DNA of 64,000 bases from Clostridia bacterium. Lineage in GTDB: Bacteria > Bacillota > Clostridia > Oscillospirales > Acutalibacteraceae. This document shows, piece after piece, positions 1 to 8,306 of this stretch (the stretch's first letter is position 1; each line of letters begins with the position of its first letter). Below the pieces are notes generated by a model, which saw only the letters and a list, made by a program, of their open reading frames with translations, was not told the DNA's origin and searched no databases. The position numbers were made by a program, and so were the translations under genes. The stretch spans positions 1 through 64,000 of the forward strand of contig JAFYVN010000011.1 in the NCBI GenBank assembly GCA_017549105.1. Reading direction: 5' to 3'.

Positions 1-362
1 GCGGAGATTGCTTCAACAACCTCTTCGTTAAGACCGAGGTTGAGGATAGTGTCCATCATACCGGGCATAGATGCACGAGCACCGGAACGGACTGAAACGA
101 GAAGGGGATTTTCCTTATCGCCGAACTTTTTGCCTGTAACTTCTTCCATCTTAACGATGTATTCCATGATCTGAGCCTGGATTTCATCGTTGATCTTCTT
201 GCCGTCCTCATAGTACTTTGTGCAAGCTTCAGTTGAAATTGTGAAGCCCTGGGGAACGGGGAGACCGATCTTTGTCATTTCTGCAAGGTTTGCGCCTTTG
301 CCGCCGAGAGTGTTACGCATTGAAGCGTCGCCTTCGGAGAACAAATAAACATACTTGTACAT
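1..362 (-). CDS. ppdK: Pyruvate, phosphate dikinase, N-terminal fragment
   Basis: This is the first ~120 codons of pyruvate phosphate dikinase; the rest lies beyond the left edge. The enzyme interconverts PEP, AMP and PPi with pyruvate, ATP and Pi in the cytoplasm. The encoded start [14 protein letters not shown] is followed by [13 protein letters not shown] and then [10 protein letters not shown], the hallmark of the PPDK/PEP-synthase ATP-grasp domain; [16 protein letters not shown] further on is the conserved nucleotide-binding segment. A GGAGG lies about 10 nt before the ATG. Nothing in the fragment is unusual, and the identification is firm because PEP synthases differ in this N-terminal stretch. 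Confidence 0.95.
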   Translation of the reverse strand, partial: MYKYVYLFSEGDASMRNTLGGKGANLAEMTKIGLPVPQGFTISTEACTKYYEDGKKINDEIQAQIMEYIVKMEEVTGKKFGDKENPLLVSVRSGARASMPGMMDTILNLGLNEEVVEAIS

Positions 363-615
363 TGGAATCTACCTCCATAAAAAATTATAAACATTATTAA
401 TGGGCGCACTCCGCCAACGACGGAATGAACCATTTATGATTATAACAGATAAAAAATAAAATTTCCATATATTTTTAAGAAAATATAATAAATTTTCGTG
501 TTGATTTTTTAGTAACTATTTACATATCGGGCATATTTATGCGGGCGCTGTTGAAAAGATATACGGAAATGATGTATAATCAATTCGGAATTATGTTGCT
601 TTGCAAAGCTGAATT

Positions 616-761
616 CTCTCCCTCAGGGTCTATGACCCAGCTCCCTCGTCAGAGGGAGCCATAACAGATATCTTCTGCTTTAAATTATTTTACTGCATAT
701 ATCTTGCTTTCCCTTTAGGCTCCCTCTGACGAGGGAGCTGTCCGTAGGACTGAAGGAGAGA
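616..761. repeat. Inverted-repeat element, CTCCCTCGTCAGAGG type
   Basis: About 146 bp with near-identical inverted arms. The left arm reads CTCTCCCTCAG, a short inner hairpin, then AGCTCCCTCGTCAGAGGGAGCC (616-660); the right arm (718-761) is its reverse complement with only the inner hairpin differing. The middle is AT-rich and has no coding potential. The form is that of a MITE-like or palindromic intergenic element, and elements with these ends are frequent in gut Firmicutes as far as I recall; it has no transposase of its own. Confidence 0.7.
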
Positions 762-823
762 TATTGATCATTCAGTTTATATCAATATTTGCACACATAT
801 AAAACAAATTTTTGACTTTTCTC

Positions 824-854
824 TTGACATTTACCTTGGGTGAAATATTAAAAT
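824..854 (+). promoter_or_regulatory. MerR-type promoter with 19-bp spacer
   Basis: TTGACA (824-829) and TAAAAT (849-854) are separated by 19 bp, the elongated spacing typical of promoters activated by MerR-family proteins. An imperfect dyad, ATTTACCTTGGGTGAAAT (829-846), fills the spacer. The gene directly downstream encodes a MerR protein, so autoregulation is the simple inference. Confidence 0.6.
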
Positions 855-878
855 AACCCTCGAAAGGAGGTCGGTTTT

Positions 879-2183
879 ATGAAAATGAAAGACGTAATCG
901 AGAAAACGGGACTGACCGACAGAGCGGTAAGGCTTTACATTGACGAGGGTCTTGCCGTGCCGAACATTGAAGAATCTTACAGCGGAAGAAAAAGCATTGA
1001 TTTTTCCGAAAGCGATGTTGAACGGCTGAAAAATGTTGCGCTTCTTCGCAAAGCGGGATTTTCGATTGCCGATATAAAAAGCATCGTTGACGACAGTTCA
1101 ACCGCAAAAAATATTGTTGAAAACTTCATTGAACAGACTGAAAACAACATTGCACACGAAACGGAAATCGTTGAAAAGCTCAAAGGAATTTCGTTTGATG
1201 AAGACGTGACACTCGAAACAATATGCAATTCCCTCTCCGAAACGGTTGAGGAAAAAGAAGTGCCGAGTGAAGATATAAAACTGACACCGAAAGAAAAAAT
1301 CACAAAATTTCTGTTTATAACATTTGCGAGTCTCCAGATCGTAGTTTCTGTTCACGCTCTGATTTTAATTTGCCTGAGTACCTTTAATTACCGATATCCT
1401 TGCATTTCTGAAAACGGTATCTCCGTTTTGCTCTTTCATATCGGCTGGTTTGTTACTATACTTCTATGTGCAGTGATCATACGGTTGAACACAGGACGCT
1501 ATGTGTCGGTTAAAAGCAGAAAAACATTGAAACGGCTGTCTGCAATATTGACATTTGTTACGATGCTTTGCGGATTGGCATCAAACTTTTTCTCTCTTAT
1601 CGGTGTATTTGCTCAACCCGTTTATTCACAAACCGACAACCCAGATAACTATTTGGTGTTTGATAAATGGTCTAAAGATGAGTTGGAACAAATATGCGAC
1701 TTTTTTCCTGGCGTAATACCTGATAGTGCGATTAATTGCACAAAAAGTTTGCACGAAGCAGATTACCCATACACAACAAAATATTTTTACCGATACACTT
1801 GTGACAATGATTATTGGTATGAATCCTATGATGTTTGTGCCGAATGGTCATTACCAGATGAAGAATACCGAAAAGCAAAAAATGAACTTCCTAAAGGAAC
1901 CAATACAGTCCAAAGAGGAAACTGGACTTGCATTTATTATGAAAGACGCGTAAGTTTTATCGAAGACCGCAAAGATTTGCTTGATGAATACACGGGAACA
2001 GATGAAATTGATTATAAAAACTTCAAAGACGAATTTGTAATAAAAAACTGGGGACGTATCGGCTATTCTTTTTCTGTTGCAGCATATAATGACCAGACGC
2101 AAAGGATAAGGTATATTGTTTCCGGTTGTTGCGGACACAACCACTCAAGTGCCGGTCCCTATTACCTCTCCCTCGACTGGTAA
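879..2183 (+). CDS. Membrane-tethered MerR-family transcription regulator
   Basis: A 434-residue protein with an N-terminal MerR winged helix (residues 1-70; starts MKMKDVIEKTGLTDRAVRLY) and a predicted helical linker to about residue 135. Three hydrophobic segments follow (about 143-168, 180-201, 221-245), then a polar C-terminal domain of roughly 190 residues ending near a CCGHNH motif. The regulator therefore appears anchored in the membrane, with the C-terminal part probably outside; the CCGHNH motif could bind metal, but this is a guess. AGGAGG stands 8 nt before the ATG, and a MerR-type promoter lies just upstream, suggesting autoregulation. It is monocistronic and followed by a strong terminator. 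Ordinary MerR regulators are shorter and soluble. Confidence 0.8.
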   Translation: MKMKDVIEKTGLTDRAVRLYIDEGLAVPNIEESYSGRKSIDFSESDVERLKNVALLRKAGFSIADIKSIVDDSSTAKNIVENFIEQTENNIAHETEIVEKLKGISFDEDVTLETICNSLSETVEEKEVPSEDIKLTPKEKITKFLFITFASLQIVVSVHALILICLSTFNYRYPCISENGISVLLFHIGWFVTILLCAVIIRLNTGRYVSVKSRKTLKRLSAILTFVTMLCGLASNFFSLIGVFAQPVYSQTDNPDNYLVFDKWSKDELEQICDFFPGVIPDSAINCTKSLHEADYPYTTKYFYRYTCDNDYWYESYDVCAEWSLPDEEYRKAKNELPKGTNTVQRGNWTCIYYERRVSFIEDRKDLLDEYTGTDEIDYKNFKDEFVIKNWGRIGYSFSVAAYNDQTQRIRYIVSGCCGHNHSSAGPYYLSLDW

Positions 2184-2218
2184 CCTCGCTCTTGAAAAAA
2201 TCAAAAGTATGATATATA

Positions 2219-2250
2219 ATCGGTGTGGATTAGTTCCGCACCGATTTTTA
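2219..2250 (+). terminator. Rho-independent terminator of the merR-like gene
   Basis: A 10-bp stem (2219-2228 with 2236-2245, one G-U pair), a 7-nt loop and a run of five T. Confidence 0.85.
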
Positions 2251-2276
2251 TATCAGATTCATGTTTGCTTTGTTTT

Positions 2277-2422
2277 GCCTTCCCCTTGAGGGGAAGGTGT
2301 CGCACAGCGACGGATGAGGTGATTGCCGCAAGGCAATTATTATATAATTTCCATGCTTGACTTTTATGCTTCGCATCCACCTCATCACCGTCTGTGACGG
2401 AGCTTCTCCTCAAGGAGAAGCC
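2277..2422. repeat. Inverted-repeat element, CTTCCCCTTGAGG type
   Basis: The ends are GCCTTCCCCTTGAGGGGAAG (2277 onward) and its near inverse CTTCTCCTCAAGGAGAAGCC (to 2422). Inside lie a second inverted pair, GGATGAGGTG and CACCTCATCA, and two small hairpins. It has the same architecture as the element at 36338-36461. The right arm reads through as a spurious N-terminal extension of the downstream antiporter. Confidence 0.75.
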
Positions 2423-2470
2423 CTAACAACAAAATTCTGCTGTCAATTCGAAAATATACGGTCGTGTTTT

Positions 2471-3802
2471 ATGGAAATATTAACATTAATTTTATTCTGT
2501 CTTGCGCTGATGATATGCATTATTCTTGACTTGTCGGTGCTTTACGCACTCGGGGCAGGGCTGGTCATATTCTGCGCATATGCAAAAATCAAAAAGCATA
2601 CTTTCAAAGCAATAATCAAAATGATTTTTGACGGAATCAAAACCGCAAAAAACATCCTGATTGTCTTTCTGATTGTCGGCGTGCTGACTGCAACGTGGCG
2701 TGCAAGCGGAACGATTCCCTTCATCATATGCTCCGCGGTAAAGCTGATAAATCCCGGCATCTTCGTGCTTATGACATTCCTGCTGTGCTGCGGTGTTTCG
2801 TTACTTATGGGCACATCCTTCGGCTCGGCGGCAACGATCGGCGTCATCTGTATGACAATGGCTCATTCAATGAACATCAATCCCGTTATCGCGGGCGGCG
2901 CAATGCTTTCGGGCGTGCTTTTCGGCGACAGATGCTCCCCCGTTTCAACGAGCGCACTCCTCGTTTCGGAGCTGACAAAAACCGACATTTTCACCAACAT
3001 AAAAAATATGTTCCGCACAGCGGCAATCCCCTTTCTGCTGACCTGCATTGTTTATACATTCCTCGGATTTTCCGCAGGTTACGGCGGCGAAGTGCCCGAC
3101 CTGAACGCTCTTTTTTCAAAGGAATTCAGCCTGCATTGGCTCTCGGTTGTTCCCGCTGTTGTGATACTCACGCTTTCGCTTCTGAAAGTAAAAGTCAAGT
3201 TTGCAATGCTTGCAAGTATCGTTTCAGCAGTTATCGTAAGCATTTTTGTTGAGGGTGCGGAAATTCCGTGGCTTCTGCGTACAATGATTCTCGGCTTTGA
3301 GGCAGAAAGCACCGAAATCAGCAATATGATTAACGGCGGCGGACTTGTTTCAATGCTGAATGCGGCGGCGATAGTCTGCCTTTCGTCGGCATATTCGGGA
3401 ATTTTTGCCGCAACGGGACTTCTCAATTCGCTGAAAGAAAAAACCGATGCGCTGAGCAAAAAAATAACGCCATACGGCGCAACGATGGTAACATCAATCT
3501 TCACTTCGCTGATTTCGTGCAATCAGACTCTCGCAATCATCCTTGCACACCAGCTTTGCGACGGCAACGAAAAGGATGCCGACAAGGCGGCAATTGACCT
3601 TGAAAACTCGGCGGTTGTTATTTCTCCGCTTGTGCCGTGGTCGATAGCAGGTGCCGTTCCGCTTGCATCATCGGGAGCACCGACAGCCTCCCTTCTTGCC
3701 GCTTGCTACTTATATATTTTACCGATATTCACATTCATAATCTCACTCATAAAGCACAGAAAGGATAAGAAAAATGAACAGAATCACAAGCTTCACGGTT
3801 GA
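2471..3802 (+). CDS. NhaC-family Na+/H+ antiporter
   Basis: A 443-residue polytopic membrane protein of the NhaC/MleN family. The segment GTSFGSAATIGVICM, followed by AGGAMLSGVLFGDRCSPVS, is the family signature, and LAHQLCDGN with SAVVISPLVPWSIAG recurs near the C-terminus. The likely role is exchange of Na+ (or an organic acid) for protons across the cytoplasmic membrane. An upstream in-frame ATG at 2357 lies inside the repeat element, so the start at 2471 (MEILTLILF) is preferred even though its ribosome-binding site is weak. The 3' end overlaps luxS by 29 nt, suggesting coupled expression. The substrate cannot be decided from sequence. Confidence 0.85.
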   Translation: MEILTLILFCLALMICIILDLSVLYALGAGLVIFCAYAKIKKHTFKAIIKMIFDGIKTAKNILIVFLIVGVLTATWRASGTIPFIICSAVKLINPGIFVLMTFLLCCGVSLLMGTSFGSAATIGVICMTMAHSMNINPVIAGGAMLSGVLFGDRCSPVSTSALLVSELTKTDIFTNIKNMFRTAAIPFLLTCIVYTFLGFSAGYGGEVPDLNALFSKEFSLHWLSVVPAVVILTLSLLKVKVKFAMLASIVSAVIVSIFVEGAEIPWLLRTMILGFEAESTEISNMINGGGLVSMLNAAAIVCLSSAYSGIFAATGLLNSLKEKTDALSKKITPYGATMVTSIFTSLISCNQTLAIILAHQLCDGNEKDADKAAIDLENSAVVISPLVPWSIAGAVPLASSGAPTASLLAACYLYILPIFTFIISLIKHRKDKKNEQNHKLHG

Positions 3803-4226
3803 CCACGACCTTCTCACAGAGGGTATCTATGTTTCAAGAATTGACGGCGATATCACCACCTATGACCTGAGAACAAGAGTCCCCAATTCGGGCGATTTTA
3901 TGGACACAACAACCGCTCACACCGTTGAGCATATGTTTGCAACATTCGTGAGAAATTCCGAAATCAAGGACGATGTTATTTACTTCGGACCAATGGGATG
4001 CAGAACGGGATTTTATCTGCTTGTGCGCAACGCAGACAACGCAAAAATCCTTGATATCACGAAAAAAATCCTTGCGGATATCGTCGCTTATGAAGGCGAA
4101 GTTTTCGGCAACACAAAGAAGGAATGCGGAAACTATCTTGACCTTGACCTTGCAAAAGCAAAGGAAGAATGCAGCAGATATCTCAAGGCTCTTGAAGCAG
4201 AACAGACATTTGAATATAAAGTATAA
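3774..4226 (+). CDS. luxS: S-ribosylhomocysteine lyase
   Basis: LuxS cleaves S-ribosylhomocysteine to homocysteine and the AI-2 precursor DPD in the activated methyl cycle. The 150-residue length is normal. The metal ligands are present as H49 and H53 in HTVEH and C118 in KKECGNY, and the catalytic cysteine is C76 in MGCRTG. The ATG lies inside the 3' end of the antiporter gene and is preceded by AAAGGATAAG. A terminator follows directly. No pfs/mtnN or other methyl-cycle gene is nearby, so the pairing with an antiporter is unexplained. Confidence 0.97.
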   Translation: MNRITSFTVDHDLLTEGIYVSRIDGDITTYDLRTRVPNSGDFMDTTTAHTVEHMFATFVRNSEIKDDVIYFGPMGCRTGFYLLVRNADNAKILDITKKILADIVAYEGEVFGNTKKECGNYLDLDLAKAKEECSRYLKALEAEQTFEYKV

Positions 4227-4230
4227 AAAG

Positions 4231-4275
4231 ACGGTCGGGTTTCATCACGAAATCCGACCGTAATATTTTTTATTT
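4231..4275. terminator. Bidirectional terminator between luxS and the convergent membrane gene
   Basis: The stem ACGGTCGG/CCGACCGT (4231-4238 with 4254-4261) extends inward through TTTC/GAAA. A T-rich tract follows on the + strand and an A-rich tract precedes it, so it can serve both converging genes. Confidence 0.8.
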
Positions 4276-5025
4276 TGTTACCGTTTCTTTCTGCTCAAAT
4301 TCAAATGCAAGCTTACCCTTGTGGCGGTAAGGCACAAATTTGATAAAGAGGTAAGAAAGAAATGCGCCGACAGAATTGAGAACGATATCTGCCATAGTGT
4401 CCATAATGGGCCAACGTTCGGGAACGATGGGGTCAAAGAGAGTAAGCTCCTTGGGTGTGCCGAGTGCAAGCTCGAGCGACCAATGCTGTGCGTCACCGGG
4501 ATATCCACCCATCATACCCGCAATCTGGTCAAATCCGAATTCAAAAAGCTCCCAGCAGGTTGAAGCGAGGAACGAAAATCCGACGGATGCGAGAAGGATG
4601 AGAGTCATCGGTGCGGTTGATTTTCTTGCCTTAAGGATAGCGCATACGATTTCGTAGCCGAAGAATACGCAGGCACCGCCGCCGATGAAATGGAGAGCAA
4701 CGTCCCACCATCTGAAATCATAGTAGAGATTAAGGAATTTTCCGCCAAATGAGCCACACCATATCATAACCATAAGTGCCGACTGAAATCCTGATGCAAC
4801 GTGACGGAAAACACTCTTTTTGGGGAAAGCCATAAAAATTTCCCACGCAAATGTGCAAAGGAAGTTTGCGCCGACCTGAAGGGGGTCTGTGATATCAAAA
4901 GCCTCACCCTCTGCAGGAAAAAATCCTTTGACAAATGCAAAAAGAAGGGTTGCTCTGAGTATCCACCAGAAAACAAATCTGTATGTAGGGCAATTTTCTT
5001 TTAAGCTCTGAATATATTCTTTCAT
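4270..5025 (-). CDS. DUF2238/YjdF-like integral membrane protein
   Basis: A 251-residue protein with about six hydrophobic segments. It contains DVALHFIGGG, a CWELFEFGFD stretch and DTMADIVLNSVGA, a combination I associate with the YjdF/DUF2238 membrane family and loosely with VanZ-like proteins. The charged motifs D..LH and E..E in the membrane core hint at a metal- or lipid-related function, but none is established. GGAG lies 9 nt before the ATG. It is monocistronic and shares a terminator region with luxS. Family assignment is moderately sure; function is unknown. Confidence 0.65.
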   Translation of the reverse strand: MKEYIQSLKENCPTYRFVFWWILRATLLFAFVKGFFPAEGEAFDITDPLQVGANFLCTFAWEIFMAFPKKSVFRHVASGFQSALMVMIWCGSFGGKFLNLYYDFRWWDVALHFIGGGACVFFGYEIVCAILKARKSTAPMTLILLASVGFSFLASTCWELFEFGFDQIAGMMGGYPGDAQHWSLELALGTPKELTLFDPIVPERWPIMDTMADIVLNSVGAFLSYLFIKFVPYRHKGKLAFEFEQKETVTK

Positions 5026-5162
5026 GCTCTTTCTCCGTTCATAGGTTATAATTTGAATATATCATATCAATATTTTGCGGTTGTGTCAACAACAGTTTGC
5101 TTTTATCGGGAAAGTATGATATTATATAATACATTGAATTTGTCTGAAACAAGGAGCAAACT

Positions 5163-6308
5163 ATGACACAGAAACTTTACTATGAAAACCAATATATAAA
5201 AGATTTTGCCGCAACGGTCGTTTCCTGCACCGAAGGCAAGAGAGGATTCGAGGTTATTCTTAACAAAACCGCGTTTTTCCCCGAAGGCGGAGGTCAGCCG
5301 GGCGACACGGGCTTTATCGGCAATTCGGAGGTTATCGATACCGTTGAAAGCGGCGATGATGTTGTTCACATATGCAAAGAAGCTGTTTCGGGCGAGGTTG
5401 AATGCAGACTCGATTTCGAAAAGAGATTTTCAAATATGCAGGAACACACGGGCGAGCATATTTTCTCGGGCATAATCCACGCTATGTGCGGCTGCGACAA
5501 TGTCGGCTTCCATATGGGCGAGCATAACGTGACCGTTGATTTTAACTGCGTTGTTACCAAGGAACAGCTTGACGAAGCAGAAAGACTTTCCAACGAAGCA
5601 ATTTACAAAAATATTCCTGTTGAAGCAATTTATCCGACAGATGACGAGCTTTGCAACTATGATTACAGAAGCAAAAAAGAAATCAAAGGTCAGGTTCGTC
5701 TGACAAAAATCGGCGATGTTGACCTCTGCGCCTGCTGCGGAACTCACGTTGCATTCACGGGCGAGGTCGGAATTATAAAAGTTATATCCGTTATGAACCA
5801 CAAATCGGGCGTACGTGTAACTCTTCAGATAGGCAGAAAAGCTCTTGCGGATTACCGCGAAAAGAACGTCAGCGTTCACGAAATTTCGGCTCTTCTCAAG
5901 GCAAAAACCGAAGAAATAACTTCTGCCGTTGAGCGTGTTATGGCACAGCTTCAGGAAGCAAAATTCAAATATTCACTCCTCAAAAAAGAGATTTTTTCCG
6001 TTAAGGCGGCAGATGCATCGGGCGAAAAATTTATCGCATTCGATGATGGCGGTGAAGCCGAGGATGCAAGAATTTTCAGCGATATGCTTGCCGAAAAATG
6101 CACGGTTGCGGCTGTATTCTCGGGCAATGACGAAATCGGCTACAAATATGCAATCACAAGCCGTTCCGAGGATGTAAGAGCAATCGGCAAGGAACTTAAC
6201 TCAGCCTGCAACGGCAGAGGCGGCGGCAAACCCGATATGGTTCAGGGCTCTGTTGCAGCAAAGCGTGAAGAAATCGAAAATTTCTGGAGCAACGTCGGAT
6301 TGAACTGA
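5163..6308 (+). CDS. alaX: Alanyl-tRNA editing protein AlaX (long form)
   Basis: A 381-residue free-standing trans-editing factor that hydrolyses Ser-tRNA(Ala) or Gly-tRNA(Ala). It is homologous to the editing and C-Ala parts of alanyl-tRNA synthetase but lacks the aminoacylation core. Zinc-site motifs are HTGEH (H95, H99) and CCGTH (C191, H195). A coiled segment follows (about 215-265), then a DHHA1-like C-terminus with GRGGGKPDMVQG. The glycine-rich FFPEGGGQPGD near residues 38-48 is the usual entry to the editing domain. AAGGAG precedes the ATG and a TATAAT stands at 5125-5130. The length matches AlaX-L. Confidence 0.92.
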   Translation: MTQKLYYENQYIKDFAATVVSCTEGKRGFEVILNKTAFFPEGGGQPGDTGFIGNSEVIDTVESGDDVVHICKEAVSGEVECRLDFEKRFSNMQEHTGEHIFSGIIHAMCGCDNVGFHMGEHNVTVDFNCVVTKEQLDEAERLSNEAIYKNIPVEAIYPTDDELCNYDYRSKKEIKGQVRLTKIGDVDLCACCGTHVAFTGEVGIIKVISVMNHKSGVRVTLQIGRKALADYREKNVSVHEISALLKAKTEEITSAVERVMAQLQEAKFKYSLLKKEIFSVKAADASGEKFIAFDDGGEAEDARIFSDMLAEKCTVAAVFSGNDEIGYKYAITSRSEDVRAIGKELNSACNGRGGGKPDMVQGSVAAKREEIENFWSNVGLN

Positions 6309-6345
6309 AAATATACATTAAACAATAAAAAAATCCTCTCATAAG

Positions 6346-6374
6346 TTGACATACTTTAAAAAAAGTGTTATTAT
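6346..6374 (+). promoter_or_regulatory. Sigma-A-type promoter
   Basis: TTGACA (6346-6351), a 17-bp spacer and TATTAT (6369-6374), about 55 nt before the ATG of the secreted zinc-finger-like protein. Confidence 0.75.
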
Positions 6375-6428
6375 AAACCATAAACTGTGCTCTGCACAAA
6401 TTATATTTATTGAAAGGAATAACTCAAA

Positions 6429-6881
6429 ATGAAAAAGCTCACAGCAATTGTACTTGCTCTTGTTATTGCTCTTTCAGCAGCAACAGTAGCATTTGCAGCA
6501 ACATCAGTTTACACCTGCCCCGCTTGCGGCGATGTAATCGAAGGCGAAAAAGAATTCAACACTCATCTCGAAAAGACTTGCCCCGTAGTAGGTTCCGAAG
6601 GCAAATACAAGGAATGCCCCTACGACGGTTGCGACGCAAAGTTCAAGAGCCAGGAAGAATATGACAAGCACCTTGAAATTTGCTTCTACAAGCCCGAACC
6701 CACAATCGCTGACAAGGTTTCAGACTTCATCGCAGGCATCGACTTCAAAGAAGTTTTCGGCAAGGTAACAGATTTCCTCGGCGGCATCGACTTTGCAGGT
6801 ATCCTTGCAAAGGTTGTTGGCTTCATCGGCGGTATTGATTTTTCAGGTATCATCGATAAAATCGGTAGCATCGAACTTTAA
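6429..6881 (+). CDS. Secreted protein with two C2HC zinc-finger-like motifs and a repeated tail
   Basis: A 150-residue protein with a clear signal peptide (residues 1-23, ending AFA). Two motifs with classic zinc-finger spacing follow: C-x2-C-x12-H-x4-C (YTCPACGD...HLEKTC) and C-x4-C-x12-H-x3-C (ECPYDGCD...HLEICF). The C-terminal third has three copies of a roughly 17-residue amphipathic repeat with cores AGIDF, GGIDF and GGIDF. It stands alone between its own promoter and terminator. I do not recognise a described family; export of a finger-like fold suggests binding to metal or a surface partner rather than DNA. Codon use is that of a highly expressed gene. Confidence 0.8.
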   Translation: MKKLTAIVLALVIALSAATVAFAATSVYTCPACGDVIEGEKEFNTHLEKTCPVVGSEGKYKECPYDGCDAKFKSQEEYDKHLEICFYKPEPTIADKVSDFIAGIDFKEVFGKVTDFLGGIDFAGILAKVVGFIGGIDFSGIIDKIGSIEL

Positions 6882-6893
6882 TCAAAAAAGATT

Positions 6894-6927
6894 TCCGGGC
6901 ATCCATATCGGATACCCGGATTTTTTA
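6894..6927 (+). terminator. Rho-independent terminator
   Basis: TCCGGGCATCC and GGATACCCGGA form an 11-bp stem with one mismatch, followed by six T. Confidence 0.85.
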
Positions 6928-6993
6928 TGCCTTATGAAAAGTTCTGTCCCGACAACATAAAACTGTTTTCTTTTATGATTATAAACAGACCAA

Positions 6994-7037
6994 ATCAAAA
7001 AACGGCTTGCAGGGTGTAATTTACGATGCAAGCCGTT
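6994..7037 (-). terminator. Terminator of the alkaline phosphatase gene
   Basis: A 10-bp stem (7002-7011 with 7027-7036) around ACGGCTTGCA. Read on the minus strand it is followed by a run of T. Confidence 0.8.
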
Positions 7038-7094
7038 CTTTCTTTATTCAGTTTCTGTTGTTCGCTCAGCAAAACTTTCCTTCGGTCTTATATC

Positions 7095-8219
7095 TTATTT
7101 TTCGTCGTAAAGATATGACTGAGGAGCGGGGAAGTAAATCTCGTTATTTGTCATAAAAGCAACCGCTTTTGTGGGAATATCGATATTATCGATTGTTTCG
7201 CCGTCTTCAATAAATGAATCGCAACCGTAAACAAGTACGGGAACATCAGTATCTGAGTGGCTGCCTGAAGTCCAGGTGTATGTGCCGTCACCGTTGGGTT
7301 TAACTGCGCCTGTTTCGTGGTCAGCAGAGATAACGATGAGTGTGTGTCCGTCTTTTTCGGCAAAATCAATTGCATTGCTGATAGCCTTATCAAACTCAAG
7401 AACCGCAGTCATTGCACCGTCGCCATCCTGTGAGTGTGAACGCTTGTCGATGTGTGCGCCTTCAACCATAAGGAAGAAGCCGTCTTCATCTTTGTCAAGA
7501 ATTTCAATAGCCTCTGTTGTAAGTTCCGAAAGAGTAGGCTGATCTTTGTCACTGTCGAGACCCTGCCAGAGAGTATCGCTGTCAAACTGACCGATAGACT
7601 TCTGACCGTCTTTAAGAGCCTTTACTTCGCTGAGTGTTGAAACATATTCTTTGCCGTTTGCGGTGCAGGCTTCTTTTGTTACGGTTTCTTCGTCGATTGA
7701 ACCCCAGATAAGGTCAATATCCGAAGCAACCTGGTCAGCAAAAAGTTCGGGAGCCATATCTCTGTCTCTTTCGTGAGCGGAGAATGCAGAAGGAGTTGCA
7801 CCCGTAACAGCGTCACTTGTAACAACGCCCGTGCTCATTCCTCGGCTCATTGCAACCTCGGTAATCGAAGCGGGAGTTGCAAAAACCTCAAGAGGATCGG
7901 TGGGATAAACACCGATATAGCCGTTCATTGTTCTGCCGCCGGTTGCAAGAGCGGTACCGCCCGCTGCAGAGTCGGTAACAAGGTTGCTTGCCGAACGTGT
8001 TCTCGAAAATCCGTGATACTCGGTTCTTTCAAGCATTTCAAGCTTGACATTGTGCTTATTCTGAGTTGAATACAAATGATTCCAACCCATACCGTCACCA
8101 ATCATAATGATTACGTTTTCAAATTCGTTTGCTTCCTCTGCGGGTGCTTCAAAAACAAGACCGAAGCTTGAAGTAATCATAATAACGATGGACATTATAA
8201 ATGATACGATTTGTGCCAT
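7095..8219 (-). CDS. phoA: Alkaline phosphatase (PhoA family), exported
   Basis: This phosphomonoesterase acts outside the membrane. Family motifs are IIMIGDGMG (metal Asp), VTDSAAGGTALATG with the nucleophilic serine, EGAHIDKRSH, SADHETG and SHSDTDVPV, covering the zinc and magnesium ligands. The N-terminus is a hydrophobic signal or anchor (about residues 3-25). The ATG at 8219 is chosen because GGGAGTG stands 8 nt upstream; an in-frame TTG at 8240 would put the ribosome-binding site inside the gene. It is monocistronic with its own terminator. At 374 residues it is somewhat shorter than E. coli PhoA, as usual for Firmicutes. Phosphate control is likely, but no Pho box was identified. Confidence 0.93.
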   Translation of the reverse strand: MAQIVSFIMSIVIMITSSFGLVFEAPAEEANEFENVIIMIGDGMGWNHLYSTQNKHNVKLEMLERTEYHGFSRTRSASNLVTDSAAGGTALATGGRTMNGYIGVYPTDPLEVFATPASITEVAMSRGMSTGVVTSDAVTGATPSAFSAHERDRDMAPELFADQVASDIDLIWGSIDEETVTKEACTANGKEYVSTLSEVKALKDGQKSIGQFDSDTLWQGLDSDKDQPTLSELTTEAIEILDKDEDGFFLMVEGAHIDKRSHSQDGDGAMTAVLEFDKAISNAIDFAEKDGHTLIVISADHETGAVKPNGDGTYTWTSGSHSDTDVPVLVYGCDSFIEDGETIDNIDIPTKAVAFMTNNEIYFPAPQSYLYDEK

Positions 8220-8306
8220 TAAAAACACTCCCTTTTTCAATTTGTTTTATTTTAGCAAAATCAACCGAAAGTGTCAATAAATCACAAAACATTTACAGAT
8301 ATTTTT

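Larger units (their letters stand above)
363..878. other. 516-bp gene-free spacer
   Basis: The spacer between the divergent ppdK and merR-like genes is AT-rich. It contains one large inverted-repeat element (616-761) and the promoter of the downstream regulator (824-854). I see no open frame with a ribosome-binding site and no known riboswitch fold in the remainder. Confidence 0.6.

Noticed and set aside
2357-2470. N-terminal extension of the antiporter
   Set aside because: It is translated from the arm of an inverted-repeat element and has no similarity to NhaC proteins.
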